Of a stretch of 64,000 bases of DNA, positions 38,431-48,097 are shown one piece after another. A program made the position numbers and the translations under genes. The notes under the pieces are model-generated. The model saw only the letters and a program-made list of their open reading frames with translations, searched no databases and was not told the DNA's origin. Every line of letters starts with the position of its first letter. Within the stretch, counting starts at the first letter, position 1. Source of the DNA: Lysobacter silvisoli (lineage in GTDB: Bacteria; Pseudomonadota; Gammaproteobacteria; Xanthomonadales; Xanthomonadaceae); assembly GCF_003382365.1 (NCBI RefSeq), contig NZ_QTSU01000001.1:496001-560000 (forward strand), written 5' to 3'.

Positions 38431-39761
38431 TGGCCGTGTCCATGGACGCCCACCTGCAGACCCGGCAGACCATCGTGCGCCTGCTCTCGAGCATGGCCAG
38501 CGCGAAGGAGATCTCGCAGTACCTCAAGCGGTTCTCCCAGCTCGACGCCAAGCGCTTCGCCGTGGTCAAGGTCGGCGGCGCGGTGCTGCGCGACGACCTG
38601 GAAGCGCTGACCTCGTCGCTGGCCTTCCTGCAGGACGTGGGCCTGACCCCGATCGTGATCCACGGCGCCGGCCCGCAGCTGGACGAGGAACTGTCGGCCG
38701 CCGGCATCGTCAAGCAGACCGTCAACGGCCTGCGCGTGACCTCGCCCGAGGCGCTGGCGATCGTGCGCCGCGTGTTCCAGTCGCAGAACCTCAAGCTGGT
38801 CGAAGCGCTGCAGTCCGGCGACGGCCGCGCCACCTCGATCATCTCCGGCGTGTTCGAAGCGCAATACCTGGACCGCGACACCTACGGCTTGGTCGGCGAG
38901 GTCAAGCAGGTCAACCTGGCGCCGATCGAGGCCAGCCTGCAGGCCGGCTCGATTCCGGTGATCGCCAGCCTGGGCGAAACCGCCGGCGGCCAGATCCTCA
39001 ACGTCAACGCCGACTTCGCCGCCAACGAACTGGTGCAGGTGCTGCAGCCGTACAAGATCGTGTTCCTGACCGGCACCGGCGGCCTGCTCGACGACAACGG
39101 CCGGGTCATCGACTCGATCAACCTGTCCACCGAGTACGAACACCTGATCCAGCAGCCGTGGATCAACGGCGGCATGAAGGTCAAGATCGAACAGATCAAG
39201 GACCTGCTGGACAAGCTGCCGCTGACCTCGTCGGTGTCGATCACCAAGCCCGCCGAGCTGGCCAAGGAACTGTTCACCCACAAGGGCTCGGGCACCCTGG
39301 TGCGGCGAGGCGAGCGCGTGCTGCAGGCCTCGCGCTGGGACGAGCTGGACCTGACGCGCCTGCGCGGCCTGATCGATTCGGCCTTCGGCCGCAAGCTGGT
39401 CGACGGCTATTTCGAAAACACCAAGCTCAAGCGCGCCTACGTCAGCGAGAACTACCGCGCCGCGATCGTGCTGATCGAGGCCGACGACGGCCGCACCTAC
39501 CTGGACAAGTTCGCCGTGCTCGACGACGCCCAGGGCGAAGGCCTGGGGCGCGCGGTCTGGCAGGTGATGCGCGAGCAGAACCCCAGCGTGTTCTGGCGCT
39601 CGCGCCACGGCAATCCGGTCAATCCGTTTTATTACTCCGAATCCGACGGCTGCCTCAAGCAGGAGAAGTGGAAGGTGTTCTGGTACGGCATGGGCGGCTT
39701 CGACGAAATCGCCGCCTGCGTGGATTACGCCGGCCGGCGCACGCCGACCTTGGAGGACTGA
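38430..39761 (+). CDS. argB: Bifunctional N-acetylglutamate kinase/synthase (fused ArgB-NAT)
   Basis: 443 aa, much longer than a plain kinase (~300). Residues 1-~295 are the amino-acid kinase fold ([31 protein letters not shown]). Residues ~300-443 are the NAT acetyltransferase domain found in xanthomonad and vertebrate NAGS/K proteins ([12 protein letters not shown]...[20 protein letters not shown]). One chain thus makes N-acetylglutamate and phosphorylates it. GGAGG at 38416-38420 serves the ATG at 38430. The next gene starts one base after the stop. Confidence 0.95.
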   Translation: MAVSMDAHLQTRQTIVRLLSSMASAKEISQYLKRFSQLDAKRFAVVKVGGAVLRDDLEALTSSLAFLQDVGLTPIVIHGAGPQLDEELSAAGIVKQTVNGLRVTSPEALAIVRRVFQSQNLKLVEALQSGDGRATSIISGVFEAQYLDRDTYGLVGEVKQVNLAPIEASLQAGSIPVIASLGETAGGQILNVNADFAANELVQVLQPYKIVFLTGTGGLLDDNGRVIDSINLSTEYEHLIQQPWINGGMKVKIEQIKDLLDKLPLTSSVSITKPAELAKELFTHKGSGTLVRRGERVLQASRWDELDLTRLRGLIDSAFGRKLVDGYFENTKLKRAYVSENYRAAIVLIEADDGRTYLDKFAVLDDAQGEGLGRAVWQVMREQNPSVFWRSRHGNPVNPFYYSESDGCLKQEKWKVFWYGMGGFDEIAACVDYAGRRTPTLED

Positions 39762-39762
39762 G

Positions 39763-40392
39763 ATGGGCACCGACCAAGCCTGGAGCGTGCAATCGCGCCT
39801 CAGCGGCGAACACGTGACCCTGGAACCGCTGAGCCGCGCTCACGCCGAAGGCCTGCGCGCCGCGCTGGGCGGCGGCGAGCTGGCCCAGCTCTGGTACACC
39901 AACGTGCCCACGCCCGAGGGTGCGGAGGCTTACATCGACGCGGCCCTGGCCATGCGCGACCGCGGCCAGGCCTGGCCGTACGCGGTGCTGGATGCGCAGG
40001 GCGAGGTGGTCGGCAGCACGCGCTACTACGACCTGGACCCGCAGGTGCCGCGCCTGCAGATCGGCTACACCTTCTACGCGCCGCGCGTGCAGCGCACCGG
40101 CCTGAACACCCAGGCCAAACTGCTGTTGCTGCAGCATGCGTTCGAAGACCTGGGCTGCATCGCGGTGGGTTTCGAGACCAGCTGGTTCAACCTGGCTTCG
40201 CGCACCGCCATCGCCCGCCTGGGCGCCAAACAGGACGGCGTGCTGCGCAATCACCGCCGTCACGCCGACGGCAGCCCGCGCGACACCGTCGCGTTCTCGA
40301 TCATCGATACGGAGTGGGCGGCGGTGAAGCGCAACCTGCAACACAAGCTGGCGCGGCATGCCGCGGCGGCGCAAGGAACGGACCATGGCTAA
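39763..40392 (+). CDS. GNAT acetyltransferase of the arginine cluster
   Basis: 209 aa of the RimJ/RimL type. The sequence opens with [19 protein letters not shown], continues with [21 protein letters not shown], and has the acetyl-CoA loop near [22 protein letters not shown] and [31 protein letters not shown]. It probably N-acetylates a protein N-terminus or a small amine. Its place between argB and argC (start 1 nt after argB, stop overlapping argC) is conserved in xanthomonads and suggests a tie to arginine metabolism, but the substrate is unknown. Confidence 0.85.
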   Translation: MGTDQAWSVQSRLSGEHVTLEPLSRAHAEGLRAALGGGELAQLWYTNVPTPEGAEAYIDAALAMRDRGQAWPYAVLDAQGEVVGSTRYYDLDPQVPRLQIGYTFYAPRVQRTGLNTQAKLLLLQHAFEDLGCIAVGFETSWFNLASRTAIARLGAKQDGVLRNHRRHADGSPRDTVAFSIIDTEWAAVKRNLQHKLARHAAAAQGTDHG

Positions 40393-41347
40393 GACCGTAG
40401 GCATCGTCGGCGCGCGCGGCCACGTCGGCGCCGAGTTGATCCGGCTGATCGCCGGCCATCCGGGCTTCGAACTGGCCTTCGTGTCCTCGCGTGAGCGCGA
40501 GGGTCAGCGCGTGGCCGAGCATTTCCCCGAAGTCGGCGGCGAGCTGCGCTACACCGCGCCCAGCCACGAACAGCTGCCGCAGTACGGCGCCGATGCCGTG
40601 GTGCTGGCCCTGCCCAACGGCAAGGCCGCCGACTGCGTGGCCGCGTTCGACGCGGCCGGCGCCGATCCGGTGGTGGTGGACCTGTCGGCCGATTACCGCT
40701 TCGACGACGGCTGGTACTACGGCCTGCCCGAACTCACCCGCGCGCGCTACGCCGGCCAGCGCCGGATCAGCAACCCCGGTTGCTACGCCACGGCGATGCA
40801 GCTGGCGGTGGCGCCGCTGCTGGACGTGCTCGACGGACCCGTGCAGTGCTTCGGCGTGTCCGGCTACTCGGGCGCCGGCACCACGCCCTCGGACAAGAAC
40901 GACCCGGACAAACTGCGCGACAACCTGATGCCCTATGCGCTGACCGGGCATATGCACGAACGCGAAGTCACCCGGCACCTGGGCCACCCGGTGGAATTCC
41001 TGCCGCACGTGGCGCCGCACTTCCGCGGCCTGACGGTGACGTCGAACCTGCACCTGAATCGCGCGTTCGAGCGCGAGGCACTGGTGCAGCGCTACCGCGA
41101 CCGCTACCGCGACGAAGGCCTGGTGCAGGTACTGGACGAGGCCCCCTGGGTCAGCGCCATCGCCGACCGCCACCACGTCGACGTGGGCGGCTTCACCCTG
41201 TCCGACGACGGCCGCCGCGTGGTGGTGGTGTCCACCCTGGACAACCTGCTCAAGGGCGCGGCCACGCAGGCCCTGCAGAACCTCAACCTGGCGTTCGGCT
41301 ACGACGAACTGGCTGGCATACAAGCGCACCCGCGACCGCGACCGTGA
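40385..41347 (+). CDS. argC: N-acetyl-gamma-glutamyl-phosphate reductase
   Basis: 320 aa. It reduces acetylglutamyl phosphate to the semialdehyde with NADPH. It has the nucleotide loop [17 protein letters not shown], the nucleophile C133 in [12 protein letters not shown], and the PHFRGL / SYNLH-type C-terminal half. The ATG at 40385 overlaps the GNAT gene by 8 nt; nine further residues are open upstream. Argument for one transcript with argB is strong. Confidence 0.95.
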   Translation: MAKTVGIVGARGHVGAELIRLIAGHPGFELAFVSSREREGQRVAEHFPEVGGELRYTAPSHEQLPQYGADAVVLALPNGKAADCVAAFDAAGADPVVVDLSADYRFDDGWYYGLPELTRARYAGQRRISNPGCYATAMQLAVAPLLDVLDGPVQCFGVSGYSGAGTTPSDKNDPDKLRDNLMPYALTGHMHEREVTRHLGHPVEFLPHVAPHFRGLTVTSNLHLNRAFEREALVQRYRDRYRDEGLVQVLDEAPWVSAIADRHHVDVGGFTLSDDGRRVVVVSTLDNLLKGAATQALQNLNLAFGYDELAGIQAHPRPRP

Positions 41348-41416
41348 TCCCCGCCAACCGATCCCCCCTTTGAAAAAGGGGGGGCAACAAAGGGTTCGGT
41401 CTTAGGAGTAGCCACC
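41348..41416. repeat. Short CCCCCTTTGAAAAAGGGGGG repeat before proS
   Basis: A stem-loop CCCCCCTTT/AAAGGGGGG at about 41365-41384 in the 69-nt gap between argC and proS. It belongs to the CCCCCTTTG repeat family seen elsewhere in the window. Confidence 0.5.
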
Positions 41417-42745
41417 ATGCGCCTGTCGCGCTACCTGTTGCCCACACTGAAAGAAACCCCCGCCGAGGCCCAGATCGCCTCGCACCGGCTGATGCTGCGC
41501 GCCGGCCTGATCCGGCAGGAAGCGGCCGGCATCTATTCCTGGCTGCCGGCCGGCCTGCGCGTGCTGCGCAAGATCGAGGCCATCGTGCGCGAGGAAATGA
41601 ACCGCGCCGGCGCGCTGGAACTGCTGATGCCCACGCTGCAGCTGGCCGACCTGTGGCGCGAGAGCGGCCGCTACGACGCCTACGGCCCGGAGATGCTGCG
41701 CATCCGCGACCGCCACGAGCGCGAGCTGCTGTACGGGCCCACCAACGAGGACATGGTCACCGCGCTCTTCCGCGCCCACGTCAAGAGCTACCGCGCGCTG
41801 CCGATGAACCTCTACCACGTGCAGTGGAAGTTCCGCGACGAGCAGCGCCCGCGCTTCGGCGTGATGCGCGGGCGCGAGTTCCTGATGAAGGACGCCTATT
41901 CCTTCGATCTGGACGAAGCCGGCGCGCGCCGCTCGTACCAGCGCATGTTCGTGGCCTACCTGCGCACCTTCGCGCGCATGGGCATCCGCGCCATCCCCAT
42001 GCGCGCCGAAACCGGCCCCATCGGCGGCGATCTCTCGCACGAATTCCTGGTGCTGGCGCAAACCGGCGAGTCGGCGGTGTACTGCGACCGCGCCGTGCTC
42101 GACCTGCCCATCCCCGGCGCCGACACCGACTACGACGGCGACCTGGAACCGGTGGTGCGGCAATGGACCACGCCTTACGCCGCCACCGAAGACGTGCACG
42201 ACGGCGAGCGCTTCGAGCGCGAGGTGCCGGCCGAGCGCCGCGTGCATACGCGCGGCATCGAAGTGGGGCAGGTGTTCTACTTCGGCACCAAGTACTCCGA
42301 ACCCATGAAGGCCCTGGTGGCCGGTGCCGAAGGCGGCGAGCGGCCGGTGCACGGGGGCTCCTACGGCATCGGCGTCTCGCGCCTGGTCGGCGCGATCATC
42401 GAGGCCGGACACGACGAAGCCGGCATCGTCTGGCCCGACGCGGTGGCCCCGTTCAACGTCGGCATCGTCGACCTAGACCCGGACGACGCCCAGGTCGACG
42501 CCGCCTGCACCCAACTGCAGGCATCTTTGCAGGCGCAGGGCCTGGACGTGCTGCACGACGACACCGGCGAGCGCGCCGGGGTCAAGTTCGCGCGCATGGA
42601 CCTGCTGGGCCTGCCCTGGCAGCTCATCGTCGGGCGCCGCGGCCTGGCCGGCGGCACCGTGGAGCTCAAGCGCCGCGCCAGCGGCGAGCGCCTGGAACTG
42701 CCGTTGGCCGATGCCGTCGCCCGCATCGTCCGCTCCTCTCATTGA
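41417..42745 (+). CDS. proS: Prolyl-tRNA synthetase, short alpha-proteobacterial type
   Basis: 442 aa. A class II enzyme charging tRNA-Pro. The start [19 protein letters not shown], the [20 protein letters not shown] motif 1 region, [38 protein letters not shown] and [14 protein letters not shown] follow the alpha-proteobacterial ProRS closely. It lacks the ~180-residue editing (INS) domain of the usual gammaproteobacterial enzyme (~570 aa). The position inside the arginine/proline cluster, between argC and argH, suggests an acquired gene or a second copy co-regulated with proline synthesis. Confidence 0.93.
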   Translation: MRLSRYLLPTLKETPAEAQIASHRLMLRAGLIRQEAAGIYSWLPAGLRVLRKIEAIVREEMNRAGALELLMPTLQLADLWRESGRYDAYGPEMLRIRDRHERELLYGPTNEDMVTALFRAHVKSYRALPMNLYHVQWKFRDEQRPRFGVMRGREFLMKDAYSFDLDEAGARRSYQRMFVAYLRTFARMGIRAIPMRAETGPIGGDLSHEFLVLAQTGESAVYCDRAVLDLPIPGADTDYDGDLEPVVRQWTTPYAATEDVHDGERFEREVPAERRVHTRGIEVGQVFYFGTKYSEPMKALVAGAEGGERPVHGGSYGIGVSRLVGAIIEAGHDEAGIVWPDAVAPFNVGIVDLDPDDAQVDAACTQLQASLQAQGLDVLHDDTGERAGVKFARMDLLGLPWQLIVGRRGLAGGTVELKRRASGERLELPLADAVARIVRSSH

Positions 42746-42772
42746 ATCCGCCTTAGAACCCGAGCGCTACCC

Positions 42773-44083
42773 ATGTCCGATCTGCTTTGGCAAAAACCCG
42801 GCGTCAAGGTCGACGCGCGCATCCAGGCCTTCCTGGCCGGCGAGGACGTGATCCTCGACCGCGAGTTCTTCCTGTTCGACATCCAGGCCAGCCGCGCGCA
42901 TGCGCAGGGCCTGCAGCGCATCGGCATCCTCAGCGCCGAGGAACTCGACGGCCTGTCGCGCGAACTGGAGCTGCTGGCCCAGGACTTCAGCGCCGGCCAT
43001 TTCGTGTTGGACGAGCGTTTCGAGGACGGCCACTCGGCCATCGAGGGCCGTTTGATCGAGCGCCTGGGCGACGCCGGCCGCAAGATCCACACCGGCCGCA
43101 GCCGCAACGACCAGATCCTGGTCGCCACCCGCCTGTGGCTGAAGGACCGCCTGGCGCGCGTCTACGCGCTGTGCCGCGAAAGCGCGGACGTGGCGCTGGC
43201 GCGCGCGCAGGCCGAAAGCGCGCTGCCGCTGCCGGGCTATACCCACCTGCAACGCGCGGTGGTGTCCAGCGCCGGCATGTGGTGGGCGGCCTGGGCCGAG
43301 GGCTTCATCGACGATGCCGTGCGCGCGCAGCAGACCCTGGATTGGGTGGATGCCAATCCGCTGGGCAGCGCCGCCGGCTACGGCGTCAACCTGCCGCTGG
43401 ACCGCGACCACACCACCCAGGCGCTGGGCTTCGGCCGCCTGCAGGTGTCGGCCGCCTACGCCCAGCTCTCGCGCGGCAAGTTCGAGATGGCCGCGATCGA
43501 GGCGCTGACCTCGGCGCTGCTGGACCTGCGCCGCCTGGCCTGGGACCTGAGCCTGTTCACCAGCGCCGAATACGGTTTCGTCGCGCTGCCGGCCGAGTAC
43601 ACCACCGGCAGTTCGATCATGCCCAACAAGCGCAACCCGGACGTGATCGAACTCATGCGCGCCAGCTACTCGGCCGCCGCCGCCGCGCGCACCGAGATCG
43701 AACAGCTGCTGTCGCTGCCTTCGGGCTATCACCGCGACCTGCAGTTCTCCAAGGGTGCGATCTTCCACGCCTTCGGCCGTGGTCTGGGCGCGCTGGAGCT
43801 GCTGCCCGACCTGCTGCGCAACCTGGAATGGCGCCCCGAGCGCCTGCGCGCCGCGCTGGAGCCGTCGATGTACGCCACCGACCTGGCCGTGGACCTGGCG
43901 CGCGAAGGTCTACCGTTTCGCGAGGCCTACCGCCAGGCCGCCGATCCGGCGCGCTGGGCCCAGGGCGACCCCGAGGCCAGCCTGGCCGCACGCGTCTCGC
44001 CCGGCGCGGCCGCCGACCTGCGGCTGCACACGTTGCGCGAGCGGTTGGATGCGCTGCCAGCGGCCACGCTTTCGCAGGCATGA
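42773..44083 (+). CDS. argH: Argininosuccinate lyase
   Basis: 436 aa. It splits argininosuccinate into arginine and fumarate, the last step of the pathway. The fumarase-family signature [11 protein letters not shown] lies in the middle, with HTGRSRNDQ and [10 protein letters not shown] upstream, all needed for catalysis. The length is slightly below the usual ~460 and the C-terminus ends in a degenerate tail, but no key segment is missing. It starts 27 nt after proS. Confidence 0.95.
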   Translation: MSDLLWQKPGVKVDARIQAFLAGEDVILDREFFLFDIQASRAHAQGLQRIGILSAEELDGLSRELELLAQDFSAGHFVLDERFEDGHSAIEGRLIERLGDAGRKIHTGRSRNDQILVATRLWLKDRLARVYALCRESADVALARAQAESALPLPGYTHLQRAVVSSAGMWWAAWAEGFIDDAVRAQQTLDWVDANPLGSAAGYGVNLPLDRDHTTQALGFGRLQVSAAYAQLSRGKFEMAAIEALTSALLDLRRLAWDLSLFTSAEYGFVALPAEYTTGSSIMPNKRNPDVIELMRASYSAAAAARTEIEQLLSLPSGYHRDLQFSKGAIFHAFGRGLGALELLPDLLRNLEWRPERLRAALEPSMYATDLAVDLAREGLPFREAYRQAADPARWAQGDPEASLAARVSPGAAADLRLHTLRERLDALPAATLSQA

Positions 44084-44187
44084 GCACATGAGCCTTCGTC
44101 ATTCCGGCACGCCCCCGCGCCGCCGAGAATGACGCGCCACGTCCGGGCGCCCCTGCCCGGACCCAACGCCACACCCCCGAGCCCCTG
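44084..44187. repeat. CATTCCGGC-type repeat between argH and proB
   Basis: CGTCATTCCGGC...GAGAATGACGCG (44096-44136) resembles the GTCATTCC inverted repeats at 19366 and 26126. No gene. Confidence 0.45.
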
Positions 44188-45345
44188 ATGAGCGCGTCCG
44201 ACTTCGCCCCGCAAGCCCTGCCGTCCTGGCGCCGCGCCGTGCTCAAGGTGGGCAGCAGCCTGCTCGCTTCGCCGCAAGGTCTGGACCCACGCTACGCGCA
44301 GGGCCTGGCGCGTTTCATCGACGGCGCGCGCGCGCAGGGCAGGGAAGTGGTGCTGGTGTCCTCCGGCGCGGTCGCCGCCGGGCGCGGTCGCTTGCAGGCC
44401 GGTGGCGACGGCCTGGTGCTGCGTCAGGCGCTGGCCGCGCTGGGCCAGGCCTCGCTGGTCTCGTTCTGGCAGTCGCTGTCGCCCGCGCCGGTGGCGCAGG
44501 TGCTGCTGACCCACGACGACCTGCGCCACCGCCGCCGCTATCTCAATGCGCGCGCCGCGTTGCGCGAACTGTTGCGCCTGGACGCGCTGCCGGTGATCAA
44601 CGAGAACGACACCGTCGCCGTCGACGAACTCAAGCTGGGCGACAACGACAACCTGGCCGCTGCCGTGGCCTCGCTGGTCGACGCCGACCTGCTGCTGATC
44701 GCCACCGACATCGGCGGCCTGTACAGCGGCCACCCGCAACGCGACCCGCAGGCGCGGCCGATCGAGCGCGTGGCCCAGGTCACCCCCGAACTGCTGCTGG
44801 CCGCCAGCGGCGGCGCAGGCGCGCTGGGCACCGGCGGCATGCGCACCAAGCTGGAAGCGGCGACCAAGGCCGCCGTGGCCGGCATCGCCACCGCGCTGTT
44901 CTGCGGCCGCGACGATGCGGTGGTGCAAGCGCTGGGCGAAGGCCGCTTGTACGGCACGCTGATCGAAGCCCGCCGCGACCGCGCCCGCGCGCGCAAGCAA
45001 TGGCTGCGCCATGCGCCGGCTGGCGGCGCGTTGCGCATCGACGCCGGCGCCGTGGCCGCGCTGCGCGCGCGCGGGGCTTCGCTGCTGCCCGGCGGCGTGG
45101 TCGCGGTGGACGGCGAGTTCCGCCGCGGCGACGTGCTGGAACTGCGCGCCCACGACGACCCCGCCGCGCCGCCGCTGGCGCGCGGCCTGGCCCAATACAA
45201 CGCCGCCGAAATCCGCCGCATCGCCGGCCGCCACAGCCGCGAGATCGAAGCCCTGCTGGGCTTCCGCTACGGCGAGGAAGTGGTGCACCGCGACGACCTC
45301 GTTCTGCTCGACGCGCCCGCCGCGCCTTTGGAGCTGTCCGCATGA
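44188..45345 (+). CDS. proB: Glutamate 5-kinase
   Basis: 385 aa. It phosphorylates glutamate, the first and feedback-inhibited step of proline synthesis. The kinase fold has [50 protein letters not shown] and the [12 protein letters not shown] loop. A C-terminal PUA domain (about 290-385) is present. The stop overlaps the proA ATG (ATGA at 45342). Confidence 0.95.
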   Translation: MSASDFAPQALPSWRRAVLKVGSSLLASPQGLDPRYAQGLARFIDGARAQGREVVLVSSGAVAAGRGRLQAGGDGLVLRQALAALGQASLVSFWQSLSPAPVAQVLLTHDDLRHRRRYLNARAALRELLRLDALPVINENDTVAVDELKLGDNDNLAAAVASLVDADLLLIATDIGGLYSGHPQRDPQARPIERVAQVTPELLLAASGGAGALGTGGMRTKLEAATKAAVAGIATALFCGRDDAVVQALGEGRLYGTLIEARRDRARARKQWLRHAPAGGALRIDAGAVAALRARGASLLPGGVVAVDGEFRRGDVLELRAHDDPAAPPLARGLAQYNAAEIRRIAGRHSREIEALLGFRYGEEVVHRDDLVLLDAPAAPLELSA

Positions 45346-46610
45346 GCGGTTACGTGCGTGCCCTGGCCGAACACGCGCGCGAGGCCTCGCTGGTGCTCGC
45401 CGCCAGCGACGGCGAACTGCGCAGCCGCGTCATCCATGCCATGGCCGCGCAGCTGGACGCGCAAGCCGAGCGCGTGCTCGCGGCCAACGCCGACGACCTG
45501 GCGCGCGGTCGGGATGCCGGCTTGTCCGCCGCCCTGCTGGACCGTTTGCGCCTGGATGGCCCGCGCCTGGCCGCCATCGCCGCCGCGCTGCGCGAGATCG
45601 CCGCGCAGCCCGATCCGTTGGCTGCCGTGGGCGCCGCCGAATCCCGCCCCAACGGCCTGCAGATCGAACGCCGGCGCGTGCCCTTGGGTTTGATCGCGAT
45701 GATCTACGAGGCTCGCCCCAACGTCACCGCCGACGCCGCGGCGCTGTGCCTGAAGGCCGGCAATGCGGTGCTGCTGCGCGGCGGCTCGGAAGCGCGCGCC
45801 AGCAACGCCGCCATCGCCGCCTGCCTGCACGCCGCATTGCGCGAGCACGGCCTGCCCGAAGCCTCGGTGTCGCTGATCGAAGACACCGCGCGCGAACACG
45901 TGCTGGAGCTGTTGCAGCTCAGCGACCTGATCGACCTGGCGATCCCGCGCGGCGGGGAAGGGCTGATCCGCTTCGTCGCCGAACACGCGCGCGTGCCGGT
46001 GATCAAACACTACAAGGGCGTGTGCCACCTGTACGTGGACCGCGCCGCCGACCGGGCGCGCGCGCTGTCGCTGCTGGTGGACGGCAAGACCTCGCGCCCC
46101 GGCGTGTGCAACGCGCTGGAAACCTTGCTGGTGCATGCCGACATCGCGTCTGCCTTCCTGCCGCAGGCCTTGGCCGCGCTGGCCGCGCGTGGCGTCGAAG
46201 TGCGCGGCTGCGAGCGCACGCAGGCCTATTCCAACGCGGTGCTCGCCGCCACCGACGCCGACTACGACGCCGAATACCTGGATCTGATCCTGGCCGTGCG
46301 CGTGGTCGACCACCTGGACCAGGCGCTGGCGCACATTGCCCGCTACGGCTCCGACCACACCGAAGTCATCGCCACCGACGACCCCGCCGCCGCCGAGGCC
46401 TTCGTCCGCCGCACCCGCAGTTCGGCGGTGATGGTCAACGCCTCCTCGCGCTTCAACGACGGCGGCCAGTTGGGCCTGGGCGCGGAGATCGGCATCTCCA
46501 CCACGCGCCTGCACGCCTACGGGCCCATGGGCGCGCAGTCGCTGACCATCGAGCGCTACGTGGTGCGCGGCGAAGGCCAGGTGCGGCATCCGGAATCGCT
46601 GGGCGGCTGA
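45342..46610 (+). CDS. proA: Gamma-glutamyl phosphate reductase
   Basis: 422 aa. It reduces gamma-glutamyl phosphate to glutamate semialdehyde with NADPH. Motifs are [42 protein letters not shown] and the catalytic-Cys region [12 protein letters not shown]; the end has [20 protein letters not shown]. It is coupled to proB by a 4-nt overlap and is the last gene of the arg/pro cluster. The next gene is convergent. Confidence 0.96.
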   Translation: MSGYVRALAEHAREASLVLAASDGELRSRVIHAMAAQLDAQAERVLAANADDLARGRDAGLSAALLDRLRLDGPRLAAIAAALREIAAQPDPLAAVGAAESRPNGLQIERRRVPLGLIAMIYEARPNVTADAAALCLKAGNAVLLRGGSEARASNAAIAACLHAALREHGLPEASVSLIEDTAREHVLELLQLSDLIDLAIPRGGEGLIRFVAEHARVPVIKHYKGVCHLYVDRAADRARALSLLVDGKTSRPGVCNALETLLVHADIASAFLPQALAALAARGVEVRGCERTQAYSNAVLAATDADYDAEYLDLILAVRVVDHLDQALAHIARYGSDHTEVIATDDPAAAEAFVRRTRSSAVMVNASSRFNDGGQLGLGAEIGISTTRLHAYGPMGAQSLTIERYVVRGEGQVRHPESLGG

Positions 46611-46638
46611 GCGGGGAGGGCGGTCGCGCCAGCCGCGT

Positions 46639-47862
46639 TCAAAAGCGGAGTTCGCCGTCCCCCAGCGGGAACTCCCGCGCCCGATCGGTCCAACCGCCGG
46701 CGCCGTCTTTTGCGCCGAATCGCTCGATAGCGAACGGCAGACCTTCGCTGTCCATGATGTCCGCGCCAGTCGAGACCTGGAAATGCAGGTGCGGCCATCG
46801 CGCATCGCCGGAATTTCCGATCCGCCCCAGCGGCTGGCCGCGCCGCACACGCTGACCGGCTTGCACGCTCACGCTACGCGGTTGCAGATGCGCGTAATGC
46901 GCGAACTGGCCGCCGCCCAGGTCCAGCACCACGGTATTGCCCGCCAGCGTCTCCATGCTCAACGGCACCGCCGGGGTGAAGCCGGCGGGCGTTCGCGGCA
47001 CGTTGTCCGGCAGGCCATCGCGGGCCCGCACTACGGTGGCATCGGCAACCGCATACACCGGCTGCGCGTAGGCGTGGTAGCTGCGCACATCCAATGGATC
47101 GCCGGACTGGAATTCGCCCTCGATGCGCCGCTTCCAGTCGATGGCATAGCGGCGCGAAATCTGCGCGGACCCGCCGGCCACGAACAATCCCGGGCGATGG
47201 TGACGGTCCAGCGCCAATGCGTTGTCGGCGATCCAATGAGCACCTTGCACCGGGCTGGCCAGTACTCGGACGGGGTGGTGGCCGACAACAACGGTCGGCC
47301 CTGTGGCCGCAACTCCGCTCAGCAGCACGCGGTGACGCAGCCGGGCAGGAACTCGTGCGTCGTGCGCGAACGCCACGCACAAGTACGCCGTGACCGAACG
47401 TCCCGCTTCCAGCGGGTGCTCGTGGTCGATCTTGCCGCCGCCGATCGGGCTTAGTCGGTCGTAAAGGCGAGGGCCCGATAGCGTCAGCAGGGCACGGTCC
47501 TCCGCATCCGCCGAGGCCAGGACGTCGATGCCGGTGACGGGCAGCGGACCGTCCGAGTAGTTCGACAGCTGCAATTCGTAGACCAGGTAGCGGTATCCGC
47601 CCGCGCGGAAAGCCGTGGGCGCAACGGGCGTGCGTATCTCCAACTGCATCGGAGGAAACGCCGGCGCGGTACCGGCGGCGACGCGTGGGATGTGTGTGAT
47701 GTCGCGCGCGATCTCGCAACCGTTCGGAAGCGCAAGCGTGCTCACGGAAGGAGCGGCGACAAGCTCGCAAGCCCATAGCGCGGCGAGCAAGGCCAAGCCG
47801 GACGACACGATGTTGGGCACGGAAGTAGCGGTCCAATGGCGGCGCGAGCTCGAGTCTTCCAT
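46639..47862 (-). CDS. Exported M23 family metallopeptidase
   Basis: 407 aa from the ATG at 47862 (a TTG at 47892 would add ten residues). The start MEDSSSRRHWTATSVPNIVS leads into a hydrophobic signal-like segment to about residue 37 (ELVAAPS). A beta-rich middle region follows, and then an M23 fold with FAHYAHLQPRSVSV, RVRRGQPLGRIGNSGD and the HLHFQVS zinc motif. The first HxxxD site is not obvious. If the site is incomplete, the protein might bind rather than cut peptidoglycan. It is divergent from the large hydrolase gene and convergent with proA. Confidence 0.8.
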   Translation of the reverse strand: MEDSSSRRHWTATSVPNIVSSGLALLAALWACELVAAPSVSTLALPNGCEIARDITHIPRVAAGTAPAFPPMQLEIRTPVAPTAFRAGGYRYLVYELQLSNYSDGPLPVTGIDVLASADAEDRALLTLSGPRLYDRLSPIGGGKIDHEHPLEAGRSVTAYLCVAFAHDARVPARLRHRVLLSGVAATGPTVVVGHHPVRVLASPVQGAHWIADNALALDRHHRPGLFVAGGSAQISRRYAIDWKRRIEGEFQSGDPLDVRSYHAYAQPVYAVADATVVRARDGLPDNVPRTPAGFTPAVPLSMETLAGNTVVLDLGGGQFAHYAHLQPRSVSVQAGQRVRRGQPLGRIGNSGDARWPHLHFQVSTGADIMDSEGLPFAIERFGAKDGAGGWTDRAREFPLGDGELRF

Positions 47863-48097
47863 GCGATCACGGGGCCGGCAAGCGCGTTTCAACCGTCCTG
47901 CCGCACGCTTATGCGGCGCTGGATCGGTGCATGAGGCCGGTTAACCGCCTATGACACGCCGCGGACCCTCGTTTGCGCCGATGGCGCGGAGGGCGCAAGA
48001 CATCGCAGCCCCGCCTGACCCCGTCGCCTGGCTGTGCGACCATCAGCCTGCTGGCTGCATCCAGTCAGGGGATCCGTCGTTGCGCCTGGGAGGGCGA

